DNA of 64,000 nt from contig JAKIMF020000013.1 in the NCBI GenBank assembly GCA_022605425.2, positions 62,001 to 126,000 of the forward strand, given 5' to 3'. A program made the position numbers and the translations under genes. Within the stretch, counting starts at the first letter, position 1. Each line of letters begins with the position of its first letter. The notes under the pieces are model-generated. The model made no database searches. It was not told the DNA's origin and saw only the letters and a list, made by a program, of their open reading frames with translations. Shown here piece by piece: positions 9,290 through 20,450 of the stretch. Origin of the DNA: Hamiltosporidium tvaerminnensis. Its lineage: Eukaryota > Microsporidia > Dubosqiidae.

Positions 9290-12200
9290 AATTCTCACGT
9301 GATAAATTTATTTAATTAAACACGGGGATAACAAATTCTGTGTCTTTTAATTGATTTATTCTAACATTTTAACCACTTTTATCTCTTCCTCCAACTCCAA
9401 CCCTACATTTGTATTAGTTGTTGGTTCCTCTGCTGTGGCTACGCCATTCAATAGGGGATATAATATTTTTCTTATTTTTCCTTTTAACACAAAATACCTC
9501 GTTGTCTACTTCTTTTAAAGGAAATGAAGGTTGCTTATGCATCTCAGCTCCTGAAATAACACTTAATTACCGTCTCTCCTAGCTATCTCCGGGATTTGGT
9601 TCAGACTCAAGTCCTCTACGTCGATCAAAATAAATTGTTTCGGCTGTCTTCTTGATCACTATGAATTGTATATATGCCCCTACATTTATGAGTATTTGTA
9701 GTCTCTTAAGATAATCTTATGGTATTTTGTCACAATACATTCTGCAGTCATCACATAAGGAATATTCTCCATCCTGCACGCATAAAATAAGAATAAAATC
9801 ATTTGCTAATAGGTCATACTTCCTGAGTTTCTCCGTTTCAACTGTTTTAAGGGAATATTGGGTAGTGATTTTTGCTTAAATGAGGGTTATCCTATTCTGT
9901 CTCTTGTCTAAAATAAATATGTCTAATCTGTTACACAGAATATGGACATCAGTTTTTATTCTGGTGTTTACTCATATCTCTGCATACTATTTATCGAAAA
10001 TTTCTTGAACTGAGTGTCTCCTTATTCGTTTTTAAGACTTGAAATAATATCTTTTTAGCAGGAAAGGGCGCAGTCATCTAACCACTTCATTGTATCGTCT
10101 AGTATAGTCATGACCAAGCATTTTCTTAGATCGAGTTGCTAAATGATCCAATGTTTTTCTAGACTGTTTGCACTGTTGACACATACCATCGTCTCCCCAG
10201 AATGCATTTCTATCCTGGATATAGCAGAACACTGCTTCATCATGTAGCCTTATGTTCACCTTCTTGAGCCACCTAGAAAAGTCACTAATACTTACAAGTT
10301 TGTTTTTTCTTGCATTATATATCTTTGAGTGAAGGTTTCTTTTTTCTATTTCGTTTAGAATTTTGCAAGTTAAGCTTCCCCTGATTTTTTTTCGTGCATT
10401 CTTCTTCCGACCTATATTTTAATTTTAAGAAGCCTTTTATTAGCGCAAGTAGGCTTTTATTAGTATTCTTCACTTTTAGATTGTGGCTCTTTTATTTGAT
10501 ATTTCTTACTTTTTTTCAGATAATCCAAGAGTTGCGAAAGCATATTTTCGTTTTTGAACTCAACACTATGTAAAATTCGTCTAAATTCTTTAGTGAGTAG
10601 GTAAAGACGTTCTTTACATACTAGGCGTAGATTTATTTGTTCTTTACTAACACGTACGTACAGCATCATCAAACTTAGAGAACTCAACCAATTCCAGTAG
10701 AAATACCCCTATATGAAAGTTTAGTAAAGAAATTGCATGTTGATTAATGACTTGAAATAAATTTCTTAATTTAATCTCGTGCGATTAAGTCTTTCTACAT
10801 GTGCTAACAGTTTAATCAGTACTTCTTAAACGACCTACATATTAGAATTCCTCTGCTATGTCTATATTTTCAAAGTATTTACAAACACATATTCCTTTAA
10901 GAAAAGAGGCAGTATCTTTTCAACATGGATCTTTCTTGGCTGACTTCTCTTTGTTTATTTCTTATCCTATATTGTTCATAGATTTTTTCACCTCGTCTTT
11001 CATCTGATCATATGCTTGTCTATCATTAACAAAGGAGCTTGTGATCATCAAAAAACAGGAATGATTGGTAGAGATAATTTCTCATTATTATGTATTTTCG
11101 CTTTTTTGTATTTCTCGTTTCTTTAGCTCAATAGATTCAAACACAAAAGAAACAACAATGGTGACAGACTATCTTCTTGCAGGATTTCTCTATAAAGTCT
11201 TCTATTCATGATTTATCCCGGTCCTACTGATATATCAATTTTTCATTTTTATATAATTATCATAGTAATTTCAGGATTCATCAGGTAAAAGAAGTTTTTG
11301 ACTACATAATGTCATATAAGCATATCTTTTGAATCATAAGCTTTTTTTTACAATAATCCACGTTGCCTTAAGATTCCTTTCGTACTCTTTCTTCAGGGCA
11401 ATCTTCAGAAAAATTTGATATTTTGCTCCTTGCTCTCCTCTCAATGTGCTACACTGAATATCTGATAGCAAACTCTTCTTTCCATCTCAAGCTGAACGAT
11501 TTTCGTTGCGAACTTCGTCGTAAGCTTACATAGGTTTAACATAAGGTCTTTGTTCGATAGTCGGAATCTCTCATGGGTGTACATTTCTTATCAGATATGT
11601 TATCTTGAGTAAAACCAGTCAGCTTGAAGCGTTGCTTTTAAAAAAATGACTTACAGAATATCATAAAGATATTTATTAAGAGCTGTATGTTTTTTGAGGT
11701 AGAAATTTTAGATACCATCTGATCCAGTAGCTTTTAAATTAGGAAGTCAATTAATGATCTTAAAAAATTCAAAGAGTTAAGGAAACGTGGTATGATCAGT
11801 AGATAAAGATCTGACATAAAAGATAATAAATATTCATCATACAGGATTTTGTCATCCTCTTTGTTTCACATTGTACACCAAAAACTTACAATTCGTCACG
11901 ATTGAGCACATGCTAGAATTTAAGCACATAGACAGACTTCGATTATATCTACCTCGGAAAAGCCTAAATTTACGATTCTTTCTTCTTAATTTCTTCCTAT
12001 TTCCGTTCATTCTAAATTTCTTCACATACAATGTCTCAGAAAGATCATTTGTTTTACTTAAGTCTAAATTAAACACTCGCATTATTTCTCCAATACTTTT
12101 TGTTTGAGAAGCAGAAAGCTTTCCCGTCTACGAGCCTCCCTGAGAAGATCTTTTAAAAGTTTTAACGCAGAGTTTTTAGACTCGATGATTTTTTTCATAT

Positions 12201-12970
12201 TTGATCTTAGTTTTTTTTGTATGTTTCCTCGTCATACCATGCCTTCGCTGCCTGGATAATTCCTGGATGTAAATTATTGTCATCGCCCCATGAGATTCAG
12301 CATATTCACTGATAACTTGATTGAGGAGGTTTAAAACTTTACTGTTAACCAATTCACTTAGGGGTTTTCTAGTTCGACCACTTCATCTCCGATTTTCTTC
12401 CCCGAGAGTTCCTTTATTTCACACAAGTACCCTCTTTAGAGTTAATATAGAGCCCAGTGTCAGTCTGGGAACATGCCTTGGGGAGGCAAGTGGCGATACT
12501 ACATCGCTCTCTATTCTATTTTTACTTAATTTTTTTCCTTCCTCATTTTGCTAATTTTTAAATATATCGATATCTAATGTTCAGACAAATTTCCCATTAG
12601 GTACCTCGGAATTACATACCAGCCATTTCTGGGCATTCTCATAAATCTCTGTTGTACTATAAAGATCAGATCGAGGCAATTCCTGTTCAGCGGCTTTGAA
12701 TGAATCTAATGCTAGTCCACAAGTATTGGCATTAGTACAGGAAGACGATGATATGGTGTCGACTAAACTGAAAGACTAGTCTGGCAATATTTGCTTGGTA
12801 ATTGGTTTTATGGATGTTCGGTTGGGATAGAAGTCTCTCGGATATCGTTGTATCATCTACATCACACGATTTAATCTCCCTTGCACTATTCTCCGACTTG
12901 TTTACAGCTTTTATTTTTTCATTTTTTATATTTTCGCTGTCAACTTTTTTCTTTATACCCATCTTCATAT
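9290..12970 (-). mobile_element. R2/R4-like retroelement copy C, heavily decayed, near full length
   Basis: The minus strand carries the whole element in order with many stops and indels. The N terminus at 12968-12732 has an MGIKKKVDSENIKNEKIK segment matching copy B. The FNLDLSK..NDLSE region lies near 12080. The reverse-transcriptase region follows (11.0-11.6 kb, catalytic box unreadable), then VCKERLYLL near 10610, the zinc knuckle and HLATR segment at 10074-10259, the endonuclease region near 9900, and the 3' end near 9300 (ATCCCCGTGTTTAATTAAATAAAT). It begins only about 25 bp after the LRR stop, so it now supplies that gene's 3' flank. It cannot be active. Confidence 0.85.
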
Positions 12971-14460
12971 GATAATATCTCCAAGTATATATATTGGATG
13001 TATTTTACTCGAATAAAAAATTATTTAAAATTAACAGAAAACCATTCTATTTGGTGGTATGAAAATAGCATTTCAATCACATTTAAAAGTAGTTAGTATA
13101 CACATCCAGAAAATCTATGACAAAATAGGATTTCTTTATATGGAATACTCTATGAATCAATGGATTTTATTAAAGCAAAAAAACAAAATTTGTAATTATA
13201 TAAAATTTTGTACTTATAGTAAATGAAGTACTCGGTTCCGAGTAATGAAATTAACAAATTTAATAATTATTTCGTATAACCTTAAGATGTAGGAGAAACA
13301 GAAAAAAAAGACCTTCGTAAATAAATTATCCTTTCCCTGTCTTTCTAACACGCTAGTATAAGCAGAAAATACATCGATTATCGTATAATTATAAAGAATA
13401 TTCTTTAACATAAGAAAATGGGGAAAAATAAATTTAAATGAAACTGAATACTTTACTCGTAAAGGCTATATAAGTTTCTCTGTTACCTGATAAAAATATT
13501 TTCTTGCGAATAAATCTTTTGAAGCAGTTTTTTTACCTTAACTGACTTATAAAAAGTGTTTATAGTAATTTAATAAAGAGAATATTGAATTATTGCATTC
13601 GATTTTTTCAAATATATTTATGATAGAAATTTAGATATGATATATATTTTGAAGGCAAAAGGTTTAGATTTCACTTTATTTTTTTGAATCATAAAATCTA
13701 TGGAAAAGTAACTTATTTGCTAATGTTTTATGTATCTTATTCATGGATTTAGTAAAGAAGTAATCGCATGCGTTATAACCATGGATAGTTTTGTAACCAA
13801 ATGCCTAAAATATGTCTTAAAAAACTTCAAATGTCAAAAAAAACCGAGATTAATATTCAGCTATTAAAACTTCAAAAACAGTTGGAAACTTATTTGTGTT
13901 TGAATAATGTTTGACGCGAAAATCAAATGCTGATGAGCACTAAAAAAATGCATCTCTGGATATAATACAAGGTACCGAGTGAAACAAATATCCCATATAT
14001 CTACTACTCGTATACTATATTTTGAAGAGGGTTTATATTAAACAGCTAAAAGATCATTTAATCCAAAGTGTAGATTAAGTGATAAAATCGAAGTATTATT
14101 TCAGAATCTAATAAAGAGGCAAATATAAAGGGTAAATTAAAAAAAACAAGACACAAAAGGCGCAGAAATACTCCGATTTTCAATAATATTATAAGCTACA
14201 AATACTTTTAATCACAATTATTTCTACAAAATATTCAAAAATTTTTATGCTCTGTTCATTTTTGCGTATTTTTCCATTGTTACATTATTCATGTCGTAAA
14301 TCAAATTATTTTACTCATTAAACGTTATATTCAATATGATATATATTTTGTAAGAAATTCTAGTCAATTGATAAATAAATGACATTTTTAAAACCTTCTA
14401 GTTGAAAATTATAATATTATTTTACACAGCTATCAGATTTTATATCGTTTGAAAAATATT
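12971..14460. other. AT-rich stretch without recognised genes
   Basis: Neither strand holds an intact coding sequence. Around 13795-13905 a plus-strand run of about 35 codons reads like protein (KKLQMSKKTEINIQLLKLQK), perhaps debris of a mobile element. Nothing else is supported. Confidence 0.35.
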
Positions 14461-14461
14461 A

Positions 14462-14880
14462 ATTCAGTTCTAGGTTTTACGTACAACCGCTCTCCAATTA
14501 CTCCGTCAGTATCCTTAAACTACTGAATCACAAACCCTTTCATCTAAAAGGGAGATAGCACTTGATTGTTTGGTGAAGAAGTTTTCCAGATTTTGTTAGT
14601 GTACATTGCATAGGATGTGATCGCAGTACGAAACTCACCCTGGGCTTCCCTAAGACTATCCAAGATTTACGCTTGCTCTACTATTTCTGAACCCAATAAA
14701 CATCCAGCCAGGATACATTTCAGCGACTTATATGGGGTATACCTGACATGCAGTGCTACATCAACAAGTATAACCTGCTATTTAGCTCTCCTGGCTTTAA
14801 ATAATTTGATTTTGGTATCTCCCGGGTGTCCGTTTTTCTAACCCGAGGACGCAAGGCTAAGTTTCTATACTTTTACATAT
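14462..14880 (-). repeat. GC-richer interspersed repeat, copy 1
   Basis: Read on the minus strand this aligns with 45655-46095 (plus strand) over about 400 bp. Shared landmarks in order are CTCGGGTTAGAA, AAGCCAGGA.AGCTAA.TAGC, AGGTTATAC.TGTTG, GTTTATTGGGTTCAGAAA, ATAGTCTT.GGG.AGCCCAG, CGATCACA and AAACCTAGAA near the end. No conserved reading frame is seen. It could be a long terminal repeat, a SINE-like unit or an untranslated part of an element. The base composition is clearly less AT-rich than the surroundings. Confidence 0.7.
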
Positions 14881-15524
14881 AAATTCTCATCAGGTTCAAA
14901 TGTGGTCTTCGAGCTGATTACTTAAAAAAGTACAAAATAGATTTGTAGAAAAGTTGAACCATTTCATAGATTTTTTCCTCACAACAACTCCTATGAAACA
15001 AATGAAAATATTATGTGCTTATATTTCAACCAAAAATATAAACAATGATGGCATCCATCAATTCACCTATTCATTAGCAAACAAGAAAGTTTTAATTGTG
15101 GTATTTTTATTCATCATGGATTTAGAATGCTGAGATTTTTAGGCATCTTTTCAACTTAATCGAACTATTAAAGCAAATATATTCGCACAAACTTCAGCTG
15201 AAGAATAATTAAAGGTGATCTTTTCTTTTCATTTAAGTTATGATTAAAACTGAAGATTTCGATCCTAAAATGATTAGATACCTCTTGTTTCGAAAAAAAG
15301 ATCTAATTCCACTGCAAATAAAAGATTAAATCAAAACAACTTTTATGTTCAGGTTTCTATAAAAGAAGCTCATCTATTAAATATCTTGTTCAAACCTTTT
15401 TTAGTCTTATTAAATAATAAATATATTTTTATTTACTAAATTCTGATTTAAAAATGGTTTCTATCTCTTATATTTCCTACTACGTTGTATTTTCGACTTT
15501 CAAACCGTTTCTTTATTTATATAT
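14881..15524. other. Non-coding AT-rich stretch
   Basis: No gene, RNA or repeat is recognised. Confidence 0.4.
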
Positions 15525-15739
15525 ATGTTCGGTTTCTCCGATGCTTTTAAAGTTTATTAATAGGTCCTAGTATTTATCTTTACTTTTTTATTTTAAATAT
15601 GTTCGGTTTCTCCGATGCTTTTAAAGTTTATTAATAGGTCCTAGTATTTATCTTTACTTTTTTATTTTAAATATGTTCGGTTTCTCCGATGCTTTTAAAG
15701 TTTATTAATAGGTCCTAGTATTTATCTTTACTTTTTTAA
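15525..15739. repeat. Perfect tandem repeat, 3 x 74 bp
   Basis: Units start at 15525, 15599 and 15673 with ATGTTCGGTTTCTCCGATGC. They appear identical throughout, the last lacking a few end bases, which points to a very recent expansion. The array lies about 270 bp beyond the stop of the BRN1 gene, in its 3' flank. Confidence 0.95.
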
Positions 15740-16006
15740 CTAAATCTTCTTGGTTAATTGACTTTCTAAAAAAATATATTGATTTTTCATCCTTCACTAT
15801 CTATTATAAAACCTATTAACACGCTCTTTAAACTTTATTTTCCTCAAAGCATTCAAATTTGTAATTTAAAATCAAAAATTTTTAACTAAAATACTAAAAA
15901 TACATTCTAAGACACATTCAAAACTTCAAATTAAAAAATTGAATTAATATGAAGAAATAAAACCGTAAAACAAAAATAAAAAGATTATAAGAGATTTATA
16001 GTTTTA

Positions 16007-17416
16007 TTACAAATATTTAACTAAAATATCGTTGTCACCGCTCTGAATATCAATACTATTTTCACTTGCCAAATGTAACAAACTAATTATACAATAATGA
16101 ACCGAAATATCTTTTTTCTCAATTTCATCATAACTATCCTTGATTTCACTATAAATATCACTCAAACGAGCTATTTTGTTTTTCTCAACATTAAAATAAA
16201 CTTTGTCTTTTAATTTTTTAATGTCTACTTTTTTTTGTGTTCGGTTGTATTTTGATATTAAATTTTCTATTATGTCTTTACGTTCTGTAGGTGGAATATC
16301 AACAACTATTTCTTCTTTAAGATCTTCTTTTATGAATGAAACTGCTGTTATTTCAGTATTGGTGGTTATATTACCACAAATAGAAGTATCATTGATTTCT
16401 AAATTGTTGTTTGTATAGAAAGAACCTTCTCGTACAGCATATTTATAAATATCTTCGGTATTTATTTTATAATCATTAGGAAGTAATGGCTTATCTTCTC
16501 TTCTTCTAGAAATATAAGAAGCATCAAATATTGTATTTGCTTTTTCTAGAATATTTGTAGAAATTTTTATAGAAAAATTTAAAAGATTTTTTTGTGTCGG
16601 TTTTCTTGCTTTTGTTTTTTTAGAAATTGAAGATTTCCAATGTTCAGGGCCAGCCCAAGCATTTAATGAATTTGAGCTGGTGATTAGAGGTGGATTGTTG
16701 GTTTCTGAGATCGATTCATTGAAATCATTATTAAACTCAGTACTGAAATCGTTTTGAAAATCATTTTCAAAATTTACATTTTCAGCTTTATTTTCTATTA
16801 AATCTTCTCGATTCTCTAGACCTGTATAATGAGTAGAAATTCTTTTAACCGAATGGTTTTGAATGTCTTTAATAGACGGACAAATAGGAAAATCACATTC
16901 TTCAAGATTTAAAGGGTATTCCTTGGTTTCTAAAATAACATTTTCGTCAAAAATATTTTCATCAAGAGAAAGATTTTGAATACCGTGTGAAGAAATAAAA
17001 ATATAATCAAGTAAGAGTCTGTGTGCAGTTTTTCTACACGAAATTTTAAATAATTTTGTTTGATTTATTTGTTCAGATAATTTTATATTCAAATTTTCTA
17101 CATCTTTTTCTATAAAATTTTGTCTTTTAGATCTTTGACGATTTTTTGTATTATCTTTGCCATCAGAATCAATTTCATCATCTAAGTGTTCAAGAAGCTT
17201 ATTTGTATTCTCTGATACATCATCTACACGTGTGGAAAACTCTTTAACAGCACCATCTAATGTAGATGATGCCATCTGAAAATTTAAACCATTGTTTTCT
17301 ATAAACTGGTTTACATCAGCCAAATACTCAATTATATTTGATTTCCATGTATTTTTTGTTGTTATTTTGTTTTCTGCTGCTGCTTTTAACCAAGTATGAA
17401 GATTTGATTGTACCAT
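16007..17416 (-). CDS. BRN1: Condensin complex subunit 2 (CAP-H / Brn1 kleisin)
   Basis: 469 residues; yeast and human CAP-H exceed 700, so this is a compact version. CAP-H is the kleisin that bridges the SMC2/SMC4 ATPase heads of condensin and recruits the HEAT subunits for mitotic chromosome compaction. The N-terminal kleisin part (about 45-80) has ASSTLDGAVKEFSTRVDDV, matching the family pattern in which a TLD segment is followed by an RVDxV segment. Residues 254-260 are WAGPEHW, the family's hallmark (WAGPDHW in human). Residues 395-469 form the C-terminal winged helix that contacts the SMC head: KVDIKKLKDKVY, then ISVHYCIISLLHLASE. The middle is rich in Asn, Asp and Glu. The ATG at 17416 is preceded two bases upstream by a CCC motif. 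An AATAAA signal follows the stop by about 10 bases. Confidence 0.9.
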   Translation of the reverse strand: MVQSNLHTWLKAAAENKITTKNTWKSNIIEYLADVNQFIENNGLNFQMASSTLDGAVKEFSTRVDDVSENTNKLLEHLDDEIDSDGKDNTKNRQRSKRQNFIEKDVENLNIKLSEQINQTKLFKISCRKTAHRLLLDYIFISSHGIQNLSLDENIFDENVILETKEYPLNLEECDFPICPSIKDIQNHSVKRISTHYTGLENREDLIENKAENVNFENDFQNDFSTEFNNDFNESISETNNPPLITSSNSLNAWAGPEHWKSSISKKTKARKPTQKNLLNFSIKISTNILEKANTIFDASYISRRREDKPLLPNDYKINTEDIYKYAVREGSFYTNNNLEINDTSICGNITTNTEITAVSFIKEDLKEEIVVDIPPTERKDIIENLISKYNRTQKKVDIKKLKDKVYFNVEKNKIARLSDIYSEIKDSYDEIEKKDISVHYCIISLLHLASENSIDIQSGDNDILVKYL

Positions 17417-17425
17417 AAGGGTTGT
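17417..17425 (-). promoter_or_regulatory. CCC-like start signal of BRN1
   Basis: On the minus strand the sequence ACAACCCTT immediately precedes the ATG. CCC-like motifs close to start codons are a described feature of microsporidian genes and support the start chosen. Confidence 0.55.
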
Positions 17426-18739
17426 ATTTATTATTATAATTTAAAAGAAATCTTACTTTAAATACTTTCTTTGTCAGAGTAGAAGAGAAAAAAAAATTAA
17501 AAAAAAAATTAAAGAAAATATTTAACCTGGAATTTAAAAAACCATTTAAATGCTTTTTCTTTTTTAAAAAATGTTATTTCTTCAAATCTGCGAATCCGTG
17601 TCTGATTTGATTCAAATTTTCGAAATCTAAAATAAAAGAACCAAAGTATGTTAATAATGAGGTAAGTCTTATTTATAATAATTGCAATGAAAAAGTGACT
17701 TTGTGATATTCCTGTAACCTATATTTTATCAGCCTTAGAATAAGCATCTCAAAATAATTAAAGTACCAGTAAGAAAAAAAACATACATTCAGTTGATAGT
17801 ATAATAAGATAAATATTTTATTGTTTTTTTATTTAAAAAAACAATCATTATTAAATTTAAAATGGCTTTTGAAAAATATTCAGTATTCAATTGAAATGAA
17901 AAAGGAATTTTTTTTTCTTGTTTCATCAAACACGAATAAATCTTTGTTAAATAAATATTTGAATTGTAATAAACAATTATCTCCAATTATAAGTCGTAAA
18001 ATATAGGAAAAAATGAAGATTTTTAAATATTTGAAAAACTGAAACCGTTTTTTGATACAAAAAAATCTTTAGAATAAAATTTTGCTCTTAAAATATTTTT
18101 TTGTTTCTTTGATACGTAACAAAAATATTTTTATAAAATTCTTCGTATTTTTGACAAACTTTTTATTCATAAAAAAAGTCATTAAAATGTTTTTGAGACA
18201 ACTAAAAAAAATTCCTAAAATTAGATTTTTGTTAATAAATAGAATAAAATAACTGAAAAACCATATTTTAAAAAGTTTTAAACAAATTCAAACTCTGTTA
18301 AAATTTAAATCTATAATTTAAAATAAAAACACAAGTAGAGTAATTTAAACATATATCCGTAATAAAAATAAAATTTATTTAAATAGAAAGAAACATTCAA
18401 ACTCTATTAAAACAGCTGAATCTAAATTTTAAACGTAATTTTATTAATAATTCAATCTATTTCTATCAAAAAGGTGTATTATTTTTTTTAAAAAAAGAAA
18501 TATAGTGAATTTAATTAATATAAATAAATAAAATTTATTTCTAAATTTAATTATTAACTTATTACATTATGTTTTTATCTTAACTCATAAGATTTTAATT
18601 TAAATATAAATTTTTTTTTAAAGATATTCAAGTTTTAGTGATAGGAAAGATTTTTTTCAATAAATAAACTATTTACATATTTAGATATTAAATAAATTGG
18701 AAATTTAACTATTTATATACTAAATTTATTACTCTAAAA
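17426..18739. other. AT-rich intergenic region between BRN1 and the HAD gene
   Basis: No gene is recognised. Short frames on both strands at 17789-18006 are AT-driven and lack family features. The DNA is dominated by A and T runs. Confidence 0.45.
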
Positions 18740-19345
18740 ATGAATACGTTTTTAATCTATTCATTACTAATATTTACAATGACCCAGGCAATGATTGTAT
18801 TTGATTTGAATGGTGTATTGATGAAAAGATTAAATAAAGCGAAAAGTAAAGAAATAAAAGAAATTGAAACTAATAATGTAATGCGAGATATAACTCTTAA
18901 CAGTTCTGTGGTGTTTTTGAGACCAAATTTTGAAGAACTAATTTTATTTTTGCGAAAGCACAAAGCAAGATATATTGGATGGACAACGGCTATTAGTTCA
19001 ACGGTGGAAGAACTTAAATTACATTTGAAGGGATGGGGATTTGAATTTGAAGATATTTTATCTCAAGAATATTGTGATGTAGGTGGTGTCAGGCCACCAG
19101 ATATAAAATCTGAAAAGTGGATAAAAAATTTAAATATTGTGGCTGAAAAATATAAATGCTCACTAAAAGATTGTGTTTTGGTGGATGACAGCAGAAATAA
19201 ATCAGTAGAAGGACAAAATTTTATAAATGTGGCTGAATACAATCCTTTAAGTAATAAAGAGGATCAATATTTAAAAGAATTGTGCGTAGCTCTCCATGAC
19301 TACGTACAATGTAATGATGATGATTGCGAATATAAGAAAAAGTAA
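18740..19345 (+). CDS. FCP1/NIF-like HAD-superfamily protein
   Basis: 201 residues. Motif I is DLNGVL (Asp22, Asn24), motif II is GWTTA (Thr82/83 region) and motif III is LVDDS (Asp149-Asp150) followed by a NFINVAEYNP stretch, the order and spacing of the FCP1/SCP (NLI-interacting factor) phosphatase domain. These enzymes normally use DxD in motif I; here the second Asp, the general acid, is Asn. DLNG variants occur in some plant and protist relatives. Residues 1-17 are hydrophobic and could be a signal or anchor; alternatively the protein starts at Met14 or Met18, since MIVFDLNGVL is a typical domain start. No CCC signal is visible; an AAATTT-type stretch lies just upstream. Substrate unknown. 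Confidence 0.8.
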   Translation: MNTFLIYSLLIFTMTQAMIVFDLNGVLMKRLNKAKSKEIKEIETNNVMRDITLNSSVVFLRPNFEELILFLRKHKARYIGWTTAISSTVEELKLHLKGWGFEFEDILSQEYCDVGGVRPPDIKSEKWIKNLNIVAEKYKCSLKDCVLVDDSRNKSVEGQNFINVAEYNPLSNKEDQYLKELCVALHDYVQCNDDDCEYKKK

Positions 19346-19439
19346 ATAAAAAGCAACTTACAATTCTTTCTTCTTTGTATTTAAATTTTAATCTTTTAAA
19401 AGAATAACTGTTGATTTGATTTTTAATCTTCGAAAAAAT

Positions 19440-20450
19440 TATATCTTTGAATATTTTATTTTGATATTTTATGTCGTATCCATAACTTATTATAGAGTGT
19501 TTTGTGGCATTTGAAGCAAAATGGAACACCAAACAACATAAATTAAAGCTATTTACATAGTTTTGGATTGTCTCCTATCTTCTTAAAATTTGTAAAAAAA
19601 AATTGCTTAAACAGTGCAGAAAATTTAAAAATAATTTCTTAAGGTAAGAAGACGGAGCATTTATTTCAAATTAATATCAATTAAATGTATTTTGTCTTTT
19701 TTTTGTATTAACTTGTATTTTCGAATTTTTTCAATTTATCAAAAAATAAGAAAAATAAGAAAAATAAAACTAAGAGATGTATAGTTTTGTTTTGACCATA
19801 ACTTATTTAAATAACAAAAAATACTATAAAATACAAAATAAAATGGAAAGTAAAACCCAAAATTAATATAAATAAGAGAAATTAAACTCTTTTATTTTAA
19901 TTGATTATACTCTTGATAATTCTCTAAAATATTTTTTTCCATAATACCACTTCATTCTTTAAATTTAGGTGAAAGAATAACAACCAATAAAATCTAAGAT
20001 AGTCAAATAACAGCCCAGAACGTAATAATGATGTCTTCTTTGTACTTTTGTTTGCTAAAAGCTCTTTCAAAAAAGATAATATCTTAAGATAAAAACGCGA
20101 TTTCGTTAGATGAACATCAGCATTTCGTTTCATTTTTAAAAGATACTTACTTGTATTCGTGTCTATGACGGTTGATACTATCTCGGTCCTTTATACTAGC
20201 CCAGTAATTACAGACACTACTGAATTGATTTATGTTGCAGCAAAATGGTTTGAAATGTTTTTGATAGCTAAATATGTTTTACCGCCAATTCTTAAAATTT
20301 AAAAAAAATATTTTTTGAGCCTCTATAAATCTATCAATTGCTTTCGAGATCGCATAGCTCATTTTAGCATTGTTTTTTGAGTAAGTAATGGATAAAGAGA
20401 GTGTTAGTGATACGAAATTTTATATTGATCAACAATATTCCATTCATTTT
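19440..20450 (-). mobile_element. Decayed c-integrase element, copy 2 (internally deleted)
   Basis: This is collinear with 4050-6030 but much shorter. The left part (CATAACTTATTA, AGCAAAATG, AGCTATTTA..TAGTTTT), the part with GATGAACATCAGC, and the right end (ATCGCATAGCTCATTTT) are kept. The integrase core between about 20130 and 20290 has been lost. A minus-strand frame at 19924-20133 corresponds to the C-terminal end of the integrase protein. It starts about 100 bp behind the HAD gene. Confidence 0.65.

Noticed and set aside
9271-13000. Target duplication around retroelement copy C
   Set aside because: Only ATATATATT is shared by the two flanks, which is not meaningful in such AT-rich DNA.
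17789-18006. Overlapping frames on both strands
   Set aside because: Low-complexity AT sequence opens frames on both strands; there is no start signal or family similarity.
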